Virus record (IMG/VR): IMGVR_UViG_3300040801_003073
Coordinates: 1 to 41,956 of that record
Strand: one strand, 5' to 3'
DNA: 41,956 nucleotides
From: a virus
Part shown: positions 23,981 through 31,979 of the stretch, in pieces
Numbering within the stretch: position 1 is the first letter of the stretch
Layout: every line of letters begins with the position of its first letter
Notes under the pieces: model-generated
Database searches by the model: none
Told to the model about the DNA's origin: nothing
Seen by the model: only the letters and a program-made list of their open reading frames with translations
Position numbers and translations under genes: made by a program

Positions 23981-24942
23981 GTATAGTAGATGAGAGTATA
24001 GAACTCTTTATTGAACAATTTAAAGGCGCTGAAGCGATTGAGGGTTTAGCACGCTCTTTGATGGCGGGTCTTGATGAGGCTGAGCAAACTTTAGATGATT
24101 TATTATTAAAGCGTTGGTTAGAATTAGCTGAGGGTGAGCAATTAGATCGTCTAGGTGTGTTGTTAGGTCAACCGCGTTTTGGTCGTGATGATGAAGCTTA
24201 TCGTGCTGCATTATACTTTCAGATATTTATTAATACATCCAAGGCGGATCCAGAGGCGATAATAAAAGCTACTCGTGTTTTAAGTGCGGGTAATTTTTTA
24301 CGTTACTGGGAAAACTATCCAGCTGGTTATCAGATATTTACAGACGGACCTAATACATTAGATATAAGTGGTGCGGTATTATTGACCTTTCCATTGCAAT
24401 TAGATGATGGTGGGGTTTTAGAGACTGACGATGGTGGTGAGTTTGAGACAAGAAGTGCGCTTGATGTGCCACAGGAATTAGTATTATTTTTAAAGTTTTT
24501 ATCACCGACGGCAATAGATTATATATCCGTAATCTTCTCACTTGGAGAAACGCCTTTATTTGGTGTATTTGAATTTTTAAGTGCATATTTAGTATTAGAT
24601 GATGGTGGTTTATTTGAGTTAGATGATGGTGCACAATTAGATGTGATAACTACAGAAGTTGCTTTATCCGATGATGGGTTTCAAGGCTTTAGTGAATTAT
24701 CGCTTGGTTTATTTATTCTTGATGACGATGGTGAGTTAGAGATAAATAACAGTGCATATGCAACGCCTGCCTTAGAATTAGATGATGGCGGCTTTTTAGA
24801 GAGCAGTAACGAAGAATTATTTTTAATCCAGGTAGAGGAAGTTGAATCTGATCCTGGACCTTTAGCAATCTTTTTCCTTGACCAAAGTCCTGATGGTGGT
24901 GGAAAATTAGCAGAGGTAATGGTTGATGAAAATATTAATTAG
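23977..24942 (+). CDS. Baseplate wedge protein, DUF2612-like, with acidic LDDGG repeats
   Basis: The 321-aa protein begins as a DUF2612/gpI-type wedge (FKGAEAIEGLARSLMAGLDE...GEQLDRLGVLLGQPRFGRDDEAYRAALYFQI), which follows baseplate J in this phage group. From residue ~130 it carries many copies of an LDDGG[VLF][LF]E-like motif (QLDDGGVLETDDGGEFET, VLDDGGLFELDDG, FILDDDGELE, LELDDGGFLES). The repeats are very acidic and may bind calcium or interlock with fibres; that is inference. It would connect baseplate and tail fibre. Confidence 0.78.
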   Translation: MSIVDESIELFIEQFKGAEAIEGLARSLMAGLDEAEQTLDDLLLKRWLELAEGEQLDRLGVLLGQPRFGRDDEAYRAALYFQIFINTSKADPEAIIKATRVLSAGNFLRYWENYPAGYQIFTDGPNTLDISGAVLLTFPLQLDDGGVLETDDGGEFETRSALDVPQELVLFLKFLSPTAIDYISVIFSLGETPLFGVFEFLSAYLVLDDGGLFELDDGAQLDVITTEVALSDDGFQGFSELSLGLFILDDDGELEINNSAYATPALELDDGGFLESSNEELFLIQVEEVESDPGPLAIFFLDQSPDGGGKLAEVMVDENIN

Positions 24943-24951
24943 GGGGAATTA

Positions 24952-25425
24952 ATGGTAGCAAAACCTGATGAAAAACCAAGATGGGCAACAGTAGAAACTG
25001 AAAGTCCAATAAGTGGGATTAACAATGTTATATCGCCACCAGAATCAAAAAAGAATGTGGGTTGGAATACTTTTGAGATGCCCGCAAGACAATTTTTTAA
25101 TTGGTTACATTTAAAAGCATATCAGTGGATTAATTTTTTTGATTACAGAATAACAGATAGATTCACAACAACTGATGGGGATGGTGTGGCATTATTTCCG
25201 ATCGACGATAGTTTAATAGTTTTGTATGCGGTGGATATAACAACGCCTGCAAATTATATACATGCAACAGGTTTTAGAGCGGCGTCAGGCGCACCTGTAT
25301 TGAATGTATTAAGTAATAACGTTTTAACATTGGGAGCAACTGACACAGATGGCACACAAGCGATCAGTGGTGGTACGGCTGCTAATATTATTGCGTATGG
25401 TCAAAGTCAAATAATTAACGATTAA
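24952..25425 (+). CDS. Baseplate/fibre attachment protein
   Basis: The 157-aa protein has an N-terminal motif common at the base of phage fibres: KPRWATVETESPISG, ISPPESKKNVGWNTFEMPAR, QFFNWLHLKAYQWINFFDYR. The C-terminal half is beta-rich. It is placed between the wedge and the fibre gene, with a five-G RBS 5 nt upstream. It likely links fibre to baseplate. Confidence 0.65.
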   Translation: MVAKPDEKPRWATVETESPISGINNVISPPESKKNVGWNTFEMPARQFFNWLHLKAYQWINFFDYRITDRFTTTDGDGVALFPIDDSLIVLYAVDITTPANYIHATGFRAASGAPVLNVLSNNVLTLGATDTDGTQAISGGTAANIIAYGQSQIIND

Positions 25426-25439
25426 TAGGGGGTTTTAAA

Positions 25440-26201
25440 ATGGCTGATCCACGTCAAATAACCGAATTACCTGTAGCAGCAACGTCTGATGACGTTGACT
25501 TGATGCTAACTAGACAAGGTCTATTCGATAAACAAGTAACAGTAGAGTTGGTTAGAGAACCACTTTTACGCATAGCAAATAATTTAAGTGATCTTGATGA
25601 TCCTGCAACTGCACGTACGAACTTAGGTGTAACGGCTGCTGCTGATGTATTACTTGCTGCAAATAATTTAAATGATTTAGATAACGTAGTGACTGCGAGA
25701 ACAAATCTTGGGGTTAGCGCAACAGCTGATACATTATTAGTTGCTAATGATTTAAGTGATTTAAATGATCCTGCAACAGCTCGTTCTAATTTAGGTGTTG
25801 TAGCTTCAACAAATACAGCGGTTACAAATGCTACAAATGATTTTAATTTTAACATTCAGCAAGAAATGCAAATATTGCATTATAGTGAAGATGTTAATGC
25901 GGTTGGTAATATAACAGGTGCTGCTGCATTTAATTTCACTGCGGGTAATGTACAAACTGCAACGGTTACTGGTAACGTAAATATTTCATTTAGTAATCCT
26001 GCGGCATCTGGTCAGGCGTCTTCAATGACATTAATCCTAGATGATGGTGGTGCATTTACAATAACATGGGATGCTAGCATTTTATGGGCGGGGGGAACTG
26101 CTCCGACATTAACTACTGCTGGTACTGATTTGTTAGTATTTACAACAATAGATAATGGCACAACATATTACGGTGCTGTTGCTGCATTAGATTTAAGTTA
26201 G
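25440..26201 (+). CDS. Tail fibre protein with 28-residue shaft repeats
   Basis: The 253-aa protein starts ITELPVAATSDDVDLMLTRQ, a common fibre N terminus. Three repeats of exactly 28 residues (residues ~43-126) follow with the core NLSDLxDPATARTNLGV, typical of trimeric fibre shafts. The C-terminal domain is beta-rich (ASSMTLILDDGGAFTITWDASILWAGG...YYGAVAALDL), as in fibre heads of several phages. Five-G RBS with a 7-nt spacer. Confidence 0.8.
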   Translation: MADPRQITELPVAATSDDVDLMLTRQGLFDKQVTVELVREPLLRIANNLSDLDDPATARTNLGVTAAADVLLAANNLNDLDNVVTARTNLGVSATADTLLVANDLSDLNDPATARSNLGVVASTNTAVTNATNDFNFNIQQEMQILHYSEDVNAVGNITGAAAFNFTAGNVQTATVTGNVNISFSNPAASGQASSMTLILDDGGAFTITWDASILWAGGTAPTLTTAGTDLLVFTTIDNGTTYYGAVAALDLS

Positions 26202-26211
26202 GAGATTAATC

Positions 26212-26751
26212 ATGTACGTTAAAATAGAAAATAATGAGATTAAGCATAGAGGTAATTTGCCTAAGTCTTATGGCAATATAAGTGGTTTTGATAAGCTTGA
26301 CGATGCAAAATTAGCTGAGTATGGTTTTTACCCTATGGAAGTTAACATGCCTGAATATGATGCTGATGAGCAGGAATTAGGTAAGGAAGTTGTTAATTTA
26401 GAAGGTGGTAAAGCTAAGATTACTTTTGAGGTTAAGAACTTAGTTAAGAAAGTCAAAGATGAGAAAATAGCTAACAAGAAAAATCATTTAAAGATGATGG
26501 CATATCAGCTATTAAAAAACACTGATTTTATTATGTTAGAGGATAATGGTCTTGACGTTAACAATTTAGCTAAACTAAAAGATATGAGATTAAACCTTAT
26601 GGGTTTAGAAGCTAAGTTATCTAGCATGACAAAAGCTAATTTAAAAGAATTATTTAATCTCATTAAAAAGGCAGCGCCTGCAAGTGAAGATAGATTTAAT
26701 ATATTTAATGCAGACATGGAAGCTTTAGCTAACTTTTTAGAAACTCTATAG
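26212..26751 (+). CDS. Fibre-locus protein, probable tail fibre assembly factor
   Basis: The 179-aa protein opens with MYVKIENNEIKHRGNLPKSY, GNISGFDKLDDAKLAEYGFYP, a start I associate with phage tail-fibre assembly and DUF4376-like proteins. The rest is helical and lysine-rich. It sits between the fibre and the beta-propeller gene with a GGAG RBS. The function as chaperone is inferred from position. Confidence 0.55.
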   Translation: MYVKIENNEIKHRGNLPKSYGNISGFDKLDDAKLAEYGFYPMEVNMPEYDADEQELGKEVVNLEGGKAKITFEVKNLVKKVKDEKIANKKNHLKMMAYQLLKNTDFIMLEDNGLDVNNLAKLKDMRLNLMGLEAKLSSMTKANLKELFNLIKKAAPASEDRFNIFNADMEALANFLETL

Positions 26752-26760
26752 GGGGTTAGA

Positions 26761-27675
26761 ATGTTAAAAGATAGATTATTTCAAGCTGCTTCTAATATTG
26801 GTGGTGTTGGTGAATATTTTGTAGGAGATGACAACAGTACAACAACAGAAGTTTTTTTAGATAACTCAACTGGTTGGACTAATGTTATTCCTGGATCAAA
26901 TGAGGTACGTGGATTAGCTTCTGATGGTGATTTTATTTATTCAGGTTCTTATGATGATAATGTTCGTAAAATAAATATTAATACTGGTATAACTGTTTGG
27001 ACTAATACTGAACATACAAGTGATGTATATGATGTTGCAGTAGATGCATCTGGTAATGTTTATTCAGCATCAACAGATGCTAGCATTAAAAAGATTAATC
27101 CAAGCGGTTCTACAATTTGGACTAGAGCCGATTTCGGTGTATTTCCTGTTGTTGGTATTTGTGTTGATTTAGCTGGTAATGTTATTGCATGTTCACAAGA
27201 CAACACTTGGAAAAAATATAATAGTAGTGGAACATTATTATTTACTAACACTGAAAGTTCTAGCATTGTAAGTAGTGTTGCAGTAGATGCTACTGGTGAT
27301 GTATATAGTGCTGATGCAATTGGTGTTGTTAGAAAAACTACATCTGCTAATGTCCCTGTTTGGAATTACACAACGCTTACTGGATTACAAGGTCTTGCAG
27401 TTCATTCTAATGGTAATGTATATGTATCTGGTACAAATGGTCAAGTTACTAAATTAAACAATGCAGGTGCTTTTCAATGGACTGTAAGCATATCATCGGG
27501 TTTAGCTTTAAATATTGCTACTGATCCTGATGAAAATATTTATGTAACAAGCTTTGACAACGCTGTATATATTTTAGAGCCTACTGCAGGGGGTCTTATT
27601 CAAACTTATCCAGCTGGTACACAAGTATTTAGTATATGTACAAGAGTTGGGTTATATCCAATATTTTACACATAG
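26761..27675 (+). CDS. Beta-propeller tail protein (PQQ/WD40-like blades)
   Basis: The 304-aa protein has a short N terminus of fibre type (LKDRLFQAASNIGGVGEYF). About six blades follow, each with a pattern like VAVDASGNVYSASTDASIKKI...G...W: VYDVAVDASGNVYS, VVGICVDLAGNVIAC, VSSVAVDATGDVYS, LQGLAVHSNGNVYV, ALNIATDPDENIYV. Such propellers bind ligands or proteins. At the end of the fibre locus this is a good candidate for receptor-binding or virion adhesion. Five-G RBS. No signal peptide is visible, so it is not a secreted host-type protein. Confidence 0.75.
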   Translation: MLKDRLFQAASNIGGVGEYFVGDDNSTTTEVFLDNSTGWTNVIPGSNEVRGLASDGDFIYSGSYDDNVRKININTGITVWTNTEHTSDVYDVAVDASGNVYSASTDASIKKINPSGSTIWTRADFGVFPVVGICVDLAGNVIACSQDNTWKKYNSSGTLLFTNTESSSIVSSVAVDATGDVYSADAIGVVRKTTSANVPVWNYTTLTGLQGLAVHSNGNVYVSGTNGQVTKLNNAGAFQWTVSISSGLALNIATDPDENIYVTSFDNAVYILEPTAGGLIQTYPAGTQVFSICTRVGLYPIFYT

Positions 27676-27679
27676 TGAT

Positions 27680-27862
27680 ATGAATTTGCTTGAAATAGTA
27701 AAGGCAAGAGTAAAAGAGAAGACGACATGGATAGGGGTAGGTATATTGGTACTTGCTCTTTACCCATGTGGCACGGCTGATTATGGTGATAAAGTACTAA
27801 CTGTCTTAGAAAGTGTAGCTGAGTTACTAGGCATTGGCTGTATATTGATGAGAGAAAAATAG
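27680..27862 (+). CDS. Small holin-like membrane protein 1
   Basis: The 60-aa protein starts at ATG 27680, 4 nt after the propeller stop. It shows a charged amphipathic N terminus (EIVKARVKEKTTW), one hydrophobic segment (IGVGILVLALY) and a second weakly hydrophobic helix (LLGIGCILM), ending in REK. It resembles the next gene in layout. Holin-like by size, membrane topology and position after the fibre genes; not proven. Confidence 0.6.
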   Translation: MNLLEIVKARVKEKTTWIGVGILVLALYPCGTADYGDKVLTVLESVAELLGIGCILMREK

Positions 27863-27881
27863 TAAATAATTTGGGGGAATT

Positions 27882-28067
27882 ATGAAAATATTTGATACGG
27901 TTTTTAAATTTGTTATTGATAGAATGCGTGAGCGTAGCACATGGGGTGGTATTACGTTTTTAGCGGCGGCTGTTGGTATACATCTTAATCCTGATAATGT
28001 TGGTGCGATAATGGAAGGCGCTGCATCTATTATGGGTACTATATATGTTATGACAAAGGATAAATAA
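27882..28067 (+). CDS. Small holin-like membrane protein 2
   Basis: A 61-aa protein with the same plan as its neighbour: DRMRERSTWGGITFLAAAVGI, then a short loop and AIMEGAASIMGTIYVMTKDK. The shared R-x-R/K-E-[RK]-[ST]-T-W-x-G core suggests the two are paralogues, perhaps holin and antiholin. A five-G RBS sits 4 nt upstream. Confidence 0.6.
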   Translation: MKIFDTVFKFVIDRMRERSTWGGITFLAAAVGIHLNPDNVGAIMEGAASIMGTIYVMTKDK

Positions 28068-28068
28068 A

Positions 28069-28506
28069 ATGGATTTATCTGAGCTGAAGCGTAAGCTATT
28101 TAAGTTATTATCGATCGGAAGATTTTACGGTAAGTTAGATGAGGAGGCTTTGGCTCAGAAGCGTTTTGTAGATCAATTAAGATATTATTCTATAGAGGGT
28201 CGCCTGAAGGCTATATGGTGTGCGATCTGTAATGAGAATAGTGATAATAAGAAAAAATTATTTGGAATTAAGCTGCAACATTTAGGCAAGATTAGAGGTG
28301 CACCTGATCTTGTTTTTTTATGGGAAAATGGTAGTGGCTGTATAGAATTTAAGTCATTAAAAGGCAAGCAGACTGAGGATCAAAAAATATTTGAAGAATG
28401 GTGTCGATTTAACAATGTGCATTATGAGATAGTAAGGAACCCCAATCAAGCAGAAATGGTTCTGAATAAATGGGGTATCCTGACATTAGAAAAGAGATTA
28501 CCTTGA
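28069..28506 (+). CDS. VRR-NUC domain nuclease
   Basis: The 145-aa protein contains the PD-(D/E)XK core of VRR-NUC proteins: KIRGAPDLVFLWENGSGCIE, FKSLKGKQTEDQKIFEEWC. The acidic D of APDL and the E-x-K of IEFKS are the catalytic set. Phage VRR-NUC proteins resolve junctions or process DNA ends. It begins 1 nt after the holin-like gene and overlaps the oppositely oriented kinase by 9 nt at the 3' ends. Confidence 0.85.
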   Translation: MDLSELKRKLFKLLSIGRFYGKLDEEALAQKRFVDQLRYYSIEGRLKAIWCAICNENSDNKKKLFGIKLQHLGKIRGAPDLVFLWENGSGCIEFKSLKGKQTEDQKIFEEWCRFNNVHYEIVRNPNQAEMVLNKWGILTLEKRLP

Positions 28507-29046
28507 TAATCCTTCATTACGTAATAAAGGCTCTTGAGCTCTTTTAGCTACATATTTATTTAAAGCAATCATATTAGAGATATTTTCAAAACCAGAATTA
28601 TTAAGTTTGAAATGTTCTTGTTCTGGCTCTTGGAAATAAGTTTTCATGATATCGAAATATTCTTGAGTTACTTCAGACTTACCGTCTTGATTACGTGCAT
28701 TAACGCGATCCATGATTGTTTGATCTGGGGCTGTTACTTGTACGAATATAGTATCAGGAAAGGCTTTAAGTAATTGTTCTCTATTTTGGTTTCTGTAGAG
28801 CGCTTGCGACATAACTATGGTGCGACCGCGAGACTCCCTTTTTAAACCCTTGATTGAAGAAATCATGCAGTCAGTAAAAACATCTACATCTTCTTGCGTA
28901 AAATTAATACCATCTTTTATTTTATCTTTCATAAATTGAGGTAAATCATTATCACCTTCGTGAAAAATATACCCGTTCCATTGCGCAAACTGTTGAGCTA
29001 CATGAGATTTACCTGCACCTGACAGGCCGAAAAAAACTATAAGCAT
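28498..29046 (-). CDS. P-loop kinase, gluconokinase/shikimate-kinase-like
   Basis: The 182-aa protein has Walker A GLSGAGKS at residues 7-14. A nucleotide-kinase-like layout follows: GYIFHEGDNDLPQFMKDKI, a TIVMSQALYRNQNREQLL segment and FVQVTAPDQTIMDRVNARNQ. The pattern is closest to gluconokinase-type small-molecule kinases, but the substrate cannot be read. It is the only leftward gene at the end of the late region, has its own promoter, and looks like a cargo (moron) gene. Its RBS is a normal GGAG, unlike the G-runs of the late genes. Confidence 0.75.
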   Translation of the reverse strand: MLIVFFGLSGAGKSHVAQQFAQWNGYIFHEGDNDLPQFMKDKIKDGINFTQEDVDVFTDCMISSIKGLKRESRGRTIVMSQALYRNQNREQLLKAFPDTIFVQVTAPDQTIMDRVNARNQDGKSEVTQEYFDIMKTYFQEPEQEHFKLNNSGFENISNMIALNKYVAKRAQEPLLRNEGLSR

Positions 29047-29089
29047 TTTAGACTCCTATTTTTAAAATATACTAAATTGTTTCATCTGC

Positions 29090-29118
29090 AATATAATATT
29101 ATTTTATCATTTAGACAA
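29090..29118 (-). promoter_or_regulatory. Promoter of the P-loop kinase gene
   Basis: On the minus strand: TTGTCT, a 17-bp spacer and TATATT, about 43 nt upstream of the ATG. An ACAATTTA element follows the -10 by 9 nt. Confidence 0.45.
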
Positions 29119-29205
29119 GAAAAAAGTTCAAAAAACTCAACCTTTCCAACCTTTAATTACCTGATAAATAATGAATTTTAACTGCTAGTAGTTTATTTTT
29201 TAATC

Positions 29206-29234
29206 TTTACTTTTATCAGTATTTTATCTATAAT
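29206..29234 (+). promoter_or_regulatory. Promoter of the methyltransferase gene
   Basis: TTTACT, a 17-bp spacer and a perfect TATAAT lie 23 nt upstream of the ATG, so this cargo gene has its own transcription signal. Confidence 0.55.
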
Positions 29235-29257
29235 TTGCTAAAATTTAGAGGTATGCA

Positions 29258-30070
29258 ATGTCACATTATATTTTTTCTACAAATCACCAAATTGAAGAGC
29301 AAAGACTTGATATATTAAACAGGTCATGTAATGAAAATACATTAAATTATTTAACATCATATATTAGGCCAGGCATGAAAGTATTAGAATGCGGTTTTGG
29401 CCATGGTCAGATATCAGATGAAATAAATAAAATTCCTAATATAAAATATTTAGGTTTTGAAAATGATATCTATAGAATGCATTTAAAATGCGAAAAGAAT
29501 AAATTTACATATGGTGATTTATTAAATTTAGAAGATATAAAAGAATTAAAGCGCAAAAAGTTTGATGTAATATATATGCGTTGGATACTCGCTTATCTAC
29601 CACAATTTAAAGTATCTGAGGTCTTAAAAGATCTACATCAAAGATTAAAAAAAGGTGGCAAGCTCATACTTGAGGAATGTGATTTATATTCAGCTTACCT
29701 TACTAAAAATGGTGAAAAGATAAATATACCTATATTTGATAGATGGATAGATTTATCACGTCTTGTGCAAACCATGATTAATAGTTGTAACTTTAGAATG
29801 GGTAGTGAGTTGCCTGAGATAGTTGCAGAAACTTTTAAAAAAACAGATATTATGTATAGTGATTTTCAGCCAGTATTAAAGGGTAGGGATAAAGAAATTA
29901 TAACATTGGGCTTAAAAAGCTCAGCTAAAAGTTTAATTGAAAAAAGAATCATAACTGAAAATGAAATCATAGAGATGATTAGTAACATAGAATATGCAAT
30001 CATAAATAATGATGATATAGATTTGCATTATGTAAAAAATACAAACTGTGTAATTTCTAAAGAAGATTAA
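29258..30070 (+). CDS. Class I SAM-dependent methyltransferase
   Basis: The 270-aa protein has motif I VLECGFGHGQ (residues 42-51), an acidic GFEND after strand 2, GDLLN after strand 3, motif IV FDVIYMRWILAYLP and a post-motif KKGGKLILEECD. The fold is clear. The substrate is not: the layout is like small-molecule (UbiE/Methyltransf_11) enzymes. No DNA-methylase DPPY/NPPY motif is visible. The gene stands alone with promoter and terminator between leftward genes, as morons do. Confidence 0.8.
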   Translation: MSHYIFSTNHQIEEQRLDILNRSCNENTLNYLTSYIRPGMKVLECGFGHGQISDEINKIPNIKYLGFENDIYRMHLKCEKNKFTYGDLLNLEDIKELKRKKFDVIYMRWILAYLPQFKVSEVLKDLHQRLKKGGKLILEECDLYSAYLTKNGEKINIPIFDRWIDLSRLVQTMINSCNFRMGSELPEIVAETFKKTDIMYSDFQPVLKGRDKEIITLGLKSSAKSLIEKRIITENEIIEMISNIEYAIINNDDIDLHYVKNTNCVISKED

Positions 30071-30153
30071 TTGACTTTTAATAACTTAAACGCTACATTT
30101 TAAATGAAGTTTTAGACTTTTATTTTAAAAGTGAAATGCTTCTAAATTGTTTT

Positions 30154-30222
30154 GAGGGTGCTAGTTTTATTTTAACAATATTAAAATTGTTTGTTGCATA
30201 TTTCTTATAGCACCCTCTTTAT
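30154..30222 (+). terminator. Long-stem terminator behind the methyltransferase
   Basis: A 10-bp perfect stem GAGGGTGCTA / TAGCACCCTC (30154-30163 with 30208-30217) is followed by a T-rich tail (TTTATTTATTTT). The 44-nt loop itself can form an AACAAT/ATTGTT hairpin. The loop is long for an intrinsic terminator, but the convergent position fits. Confidence 0.6.
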
Positions 30223-30654
30223 TTATTTTAAATATAACAAAGCTTCTTCTAGTCTTCTTTTAACTAAGCCACCTAAAACAACTTTATTTGCATAGCGCCA
30301 TCTAATAAATTCAGCAGCTGCGTGATAATCTTTATCTTTATTTATATATCTTAGTAATGTTGAACTTCTAAAATTACCTTCACCGACATTATAGACAAAG
30401 GAAACGAGGGCAGAGAATTGATTGCGAGTTAATCTTTTTTTAACATAACGCTTAACTATTTCTTCTGCATGTTCTACGTCTTTTTTTAGTAATTTTTCGG
30501 CTTCTTCTCTAGTGATTTTATCAGGAAATTCTTCATCTTCTTTTATGGCATGGCCATAACCTATAGTCATGACTCCGCCTGGACATTCATAAGCAGATGG
30601 GCTAAACCCTTCAGCTTGTTTTATTAGATCTAGCCCAGCATCGTTAATAAACAT
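30223..30654 (-). CDS. T4-type lysozyme/endolysin (GH24)
   Basis: The 143-aa protein carries the GH24 pattern LIKQAEGFSPSAYECPGGVM then TIGYGHA. Catalytic Glu is E15, the TIG...GH block follows, and the usual Asp position holds Cys (ECPGG), as in a subset of phage lysozymes. Later blocks are FSALVSFVYNVG and LLRYINK...EFIRWRYA. It cleaves peptidoglycan at lysis. No signal peptide is visible, so it needs a holin. A seven-G tract 3 nt upstream decides the start at 30654 over an upstream ATG at 30678. It is the last gene of the leftward recombination operon. Confidence 0.9.
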   Translation of the reverse strand: MFINDAGLDLIKQAEGFSPSAYECPGGVMTIGYGHAIKEDEEFPDKITREEAEKLLKKDVEHAEEIVKRYVKKRLTRNQFSALVSFVYNVGEGNFRSSTLLRYINKDKDYHAAAEFIRWRYANKVVLGGLVKRRLEEALLYLK

Positions 30655-30657
30655 AAG

Positions 30658-30664
30658 CCCCCCC
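30658..30664 (-). promoter_or_regulatory. Seven-G ribosome-binding site of the lysozyme gene
   Basis: On the minus strand a run of exactly seven G lies 3 nt before the ATG. It is the only leftward gene here with this late-gene-style signal. Confidence 0.6.
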
Positions 30665-30674
30665 AAAAGTATCA

Positions 30675-30974
30675 TCATTGTTTAAATAATGATTCATTAA
30701 AATTAATTTTGGCTTCAGCAAGGATATATTTGAGCATATAGCCCATAAAATAAGTTTCTATTACTGCACGCTCGGATATACGATAACGTTCTGCAAATAG
30801 CTTTATATCGTCTTTAAAGGATGGATCATCATATAGGTCTAGAATATCTAGCATAGCGCAATTAGCGAATTGTACTGGCTTCATAGCAAGCACGTCTTGT
30901 AATTTTGCTTTATAACGTTTGCAATTTAGGAAATGAGAACTGAATTCTGCTAGTCGATCACTCGTATTTGTCAT
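30675..30974 (-). CDS. Hypothetical 99-aa protein between annealase and lysozyme
   Basis: A helical protein with no recognised domain (RLAEFSSHFLNCKRYKAKLQ, ...DPSFKDDIKLFAERYRISER, AVIETYFMGYMLKYIL). The middle part (LFAERYRISERAVIETYF) has a helix-turn-helix feel, but I cannot support it. It overlaps the Bet gene by 17 nt, so it is co-translated with it. Confidence 0.65.
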   Translation of the reverse strand: MTNTSDRLAEFSSHFLNCKRYKAKLQDVLAMKPVQFANCAMLDILDLYDDPSFKDDIKLFAERYRISERAVIETYFMGYMLKYILAEAKINFNESLFKQ

Positions 30975-31914
30975 TAATAAATTTCAATATACCATCTACT
31001 TTATCTTGATCAAGCGCAAAGAAGGATGTAACCTTAGCTTTATCAAGCCACTTATTTATAGTATCGTTTGAAATTTTATGTTTGTCAATAAGTTGAAGAA
31101 CCTTTTGAATTTTGTCATTGAGATCATCGCGTACATCCTCGGTTTCACTTGGGTTGTTTGGTTCACTATCTGTTACATTATCGTTGGTCTCTGTTACTGT
31201 TTTTACAGGTTCTGCGTTGTTAGTTTTACCAAGATCCGCCGAAAGTTTGGCCTTTAATTGGTCAACACGTGAGCCTGTTGATTTAGGTGTGATGTCTTGC
31301 ATATTTTCATAGAATTCTTTACCTTCCATTTCTTCAGCTGTTACTTGTGCTGTAATAATTTCTGGAAATGCTTTTCTTAATGCTTGAGCTTCAGCACATT
31401 TAGCAAGTTGCGCATATGGTCTTTTTTTCCACATAGCATTAGGAGCTTGTGAATCTCTACCCATTGTAGCATAGTTTTCTATCCAATATTCACATGATGT
31501 AAATTCAACAATATGACCTTGTAATAATCTTCTAACAGTTATTTTACAATATTTAGGATAAGTTACTTTAACGCCATTTAAATTCTCTGTAATATCACTG
31601 CCAAATTCAGGTTCGCTAACGCCTGCATAGGTTTCGCTCCTTGATGCTTGTATTCTATAAAGACCAATACCAGGCATAATAACATCACGCCATTCATATT
31701 TTCCAGTTATAGGATTTTTTACATTCATTGGCACGATATGCACTGGTTTAAGCATAGGATCAATTTTAAGAGCTTTACAATAATCAATTACCATAAGAAC
31801 CGACGCATCTTTTGCACCTGGATAAACACTATCTTTTAATGCATTCCAAGTTGATTCACCTATTTCATCTATTCTTATTTGTAAATCTGTTTTTTGTGTT
31901 ATTTCGTTATTCAT
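30958..31914 (-). CDS. bet: Single-strand annealing recombinase, Bet/RecT family
   Basis: The 318-aa protein shows the Bet family pattern: ASVLMVIDYCKALKIDPMLK, PVHIVPM, IMPGIGLYRIQASR, and KKRPYAQLAKCAEAQALRKA then TAEEMEGKEF. It anneals complementary strands together with the exonuclease encoded upstream. The C-terminal ~110 residues are acidic and low in conservation, perhaps for partner contacts. A duplicated 67-68 bp element lies just upstream of its start. Confidence 0.93.
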   Translation of the reverse strand: MNNEITQKTDLQIRIDEIGESTWNALKDSVYPGAKDASVLMVIDYCKALKIDPMLKPVHIVPMNVKNPITGKYEWRDVIMPGIGLYRIQASRSETYAGVSEPEFGSDITENLNGVKVTYPKYCKITVRRLLQGHIVEFTSCEYWIENYATMGRDSQAPNAMWKKRPYAQLAKCAEAQALRKAFPEIITAQVTAEEMEGKEFYENMQDITPKSTGSRVDQLKAKLSADLGKTNNAEPVKTVTETNDNVTDSEPNNPSETEDVRDDLNDKIQKVLQLIDKHKISNDTINKWLDKAKVTSFFALDQDKVDGILKFINDKYE

Positions 31915-31979
31915 TTTAAACCCTTAAATTGTTGCTATATCATTGATATTATTATATATTATTCTCATCTTTTTGTAAA
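31912..31979. repeat. Direct repeat copy 1 (before bet)
   Basis: About 68 bp, nearly identical to the copy at 32096-32162 with a 1-bp length difference and a few substitutions. On the minus strand it covers the last codons of the 48-aa gene (QKDENNI), the intergenic leader with ACAATTTA and the bet start. Confidence 0.8.

Noticed and set aside
25566-25817. Period-84 DNA repeat that could suggest an array
   Set aside because: It is fully explained by the 28-residue fibre shaft repeats; no spacers or palindromic repeats, so it is not CRISPR.
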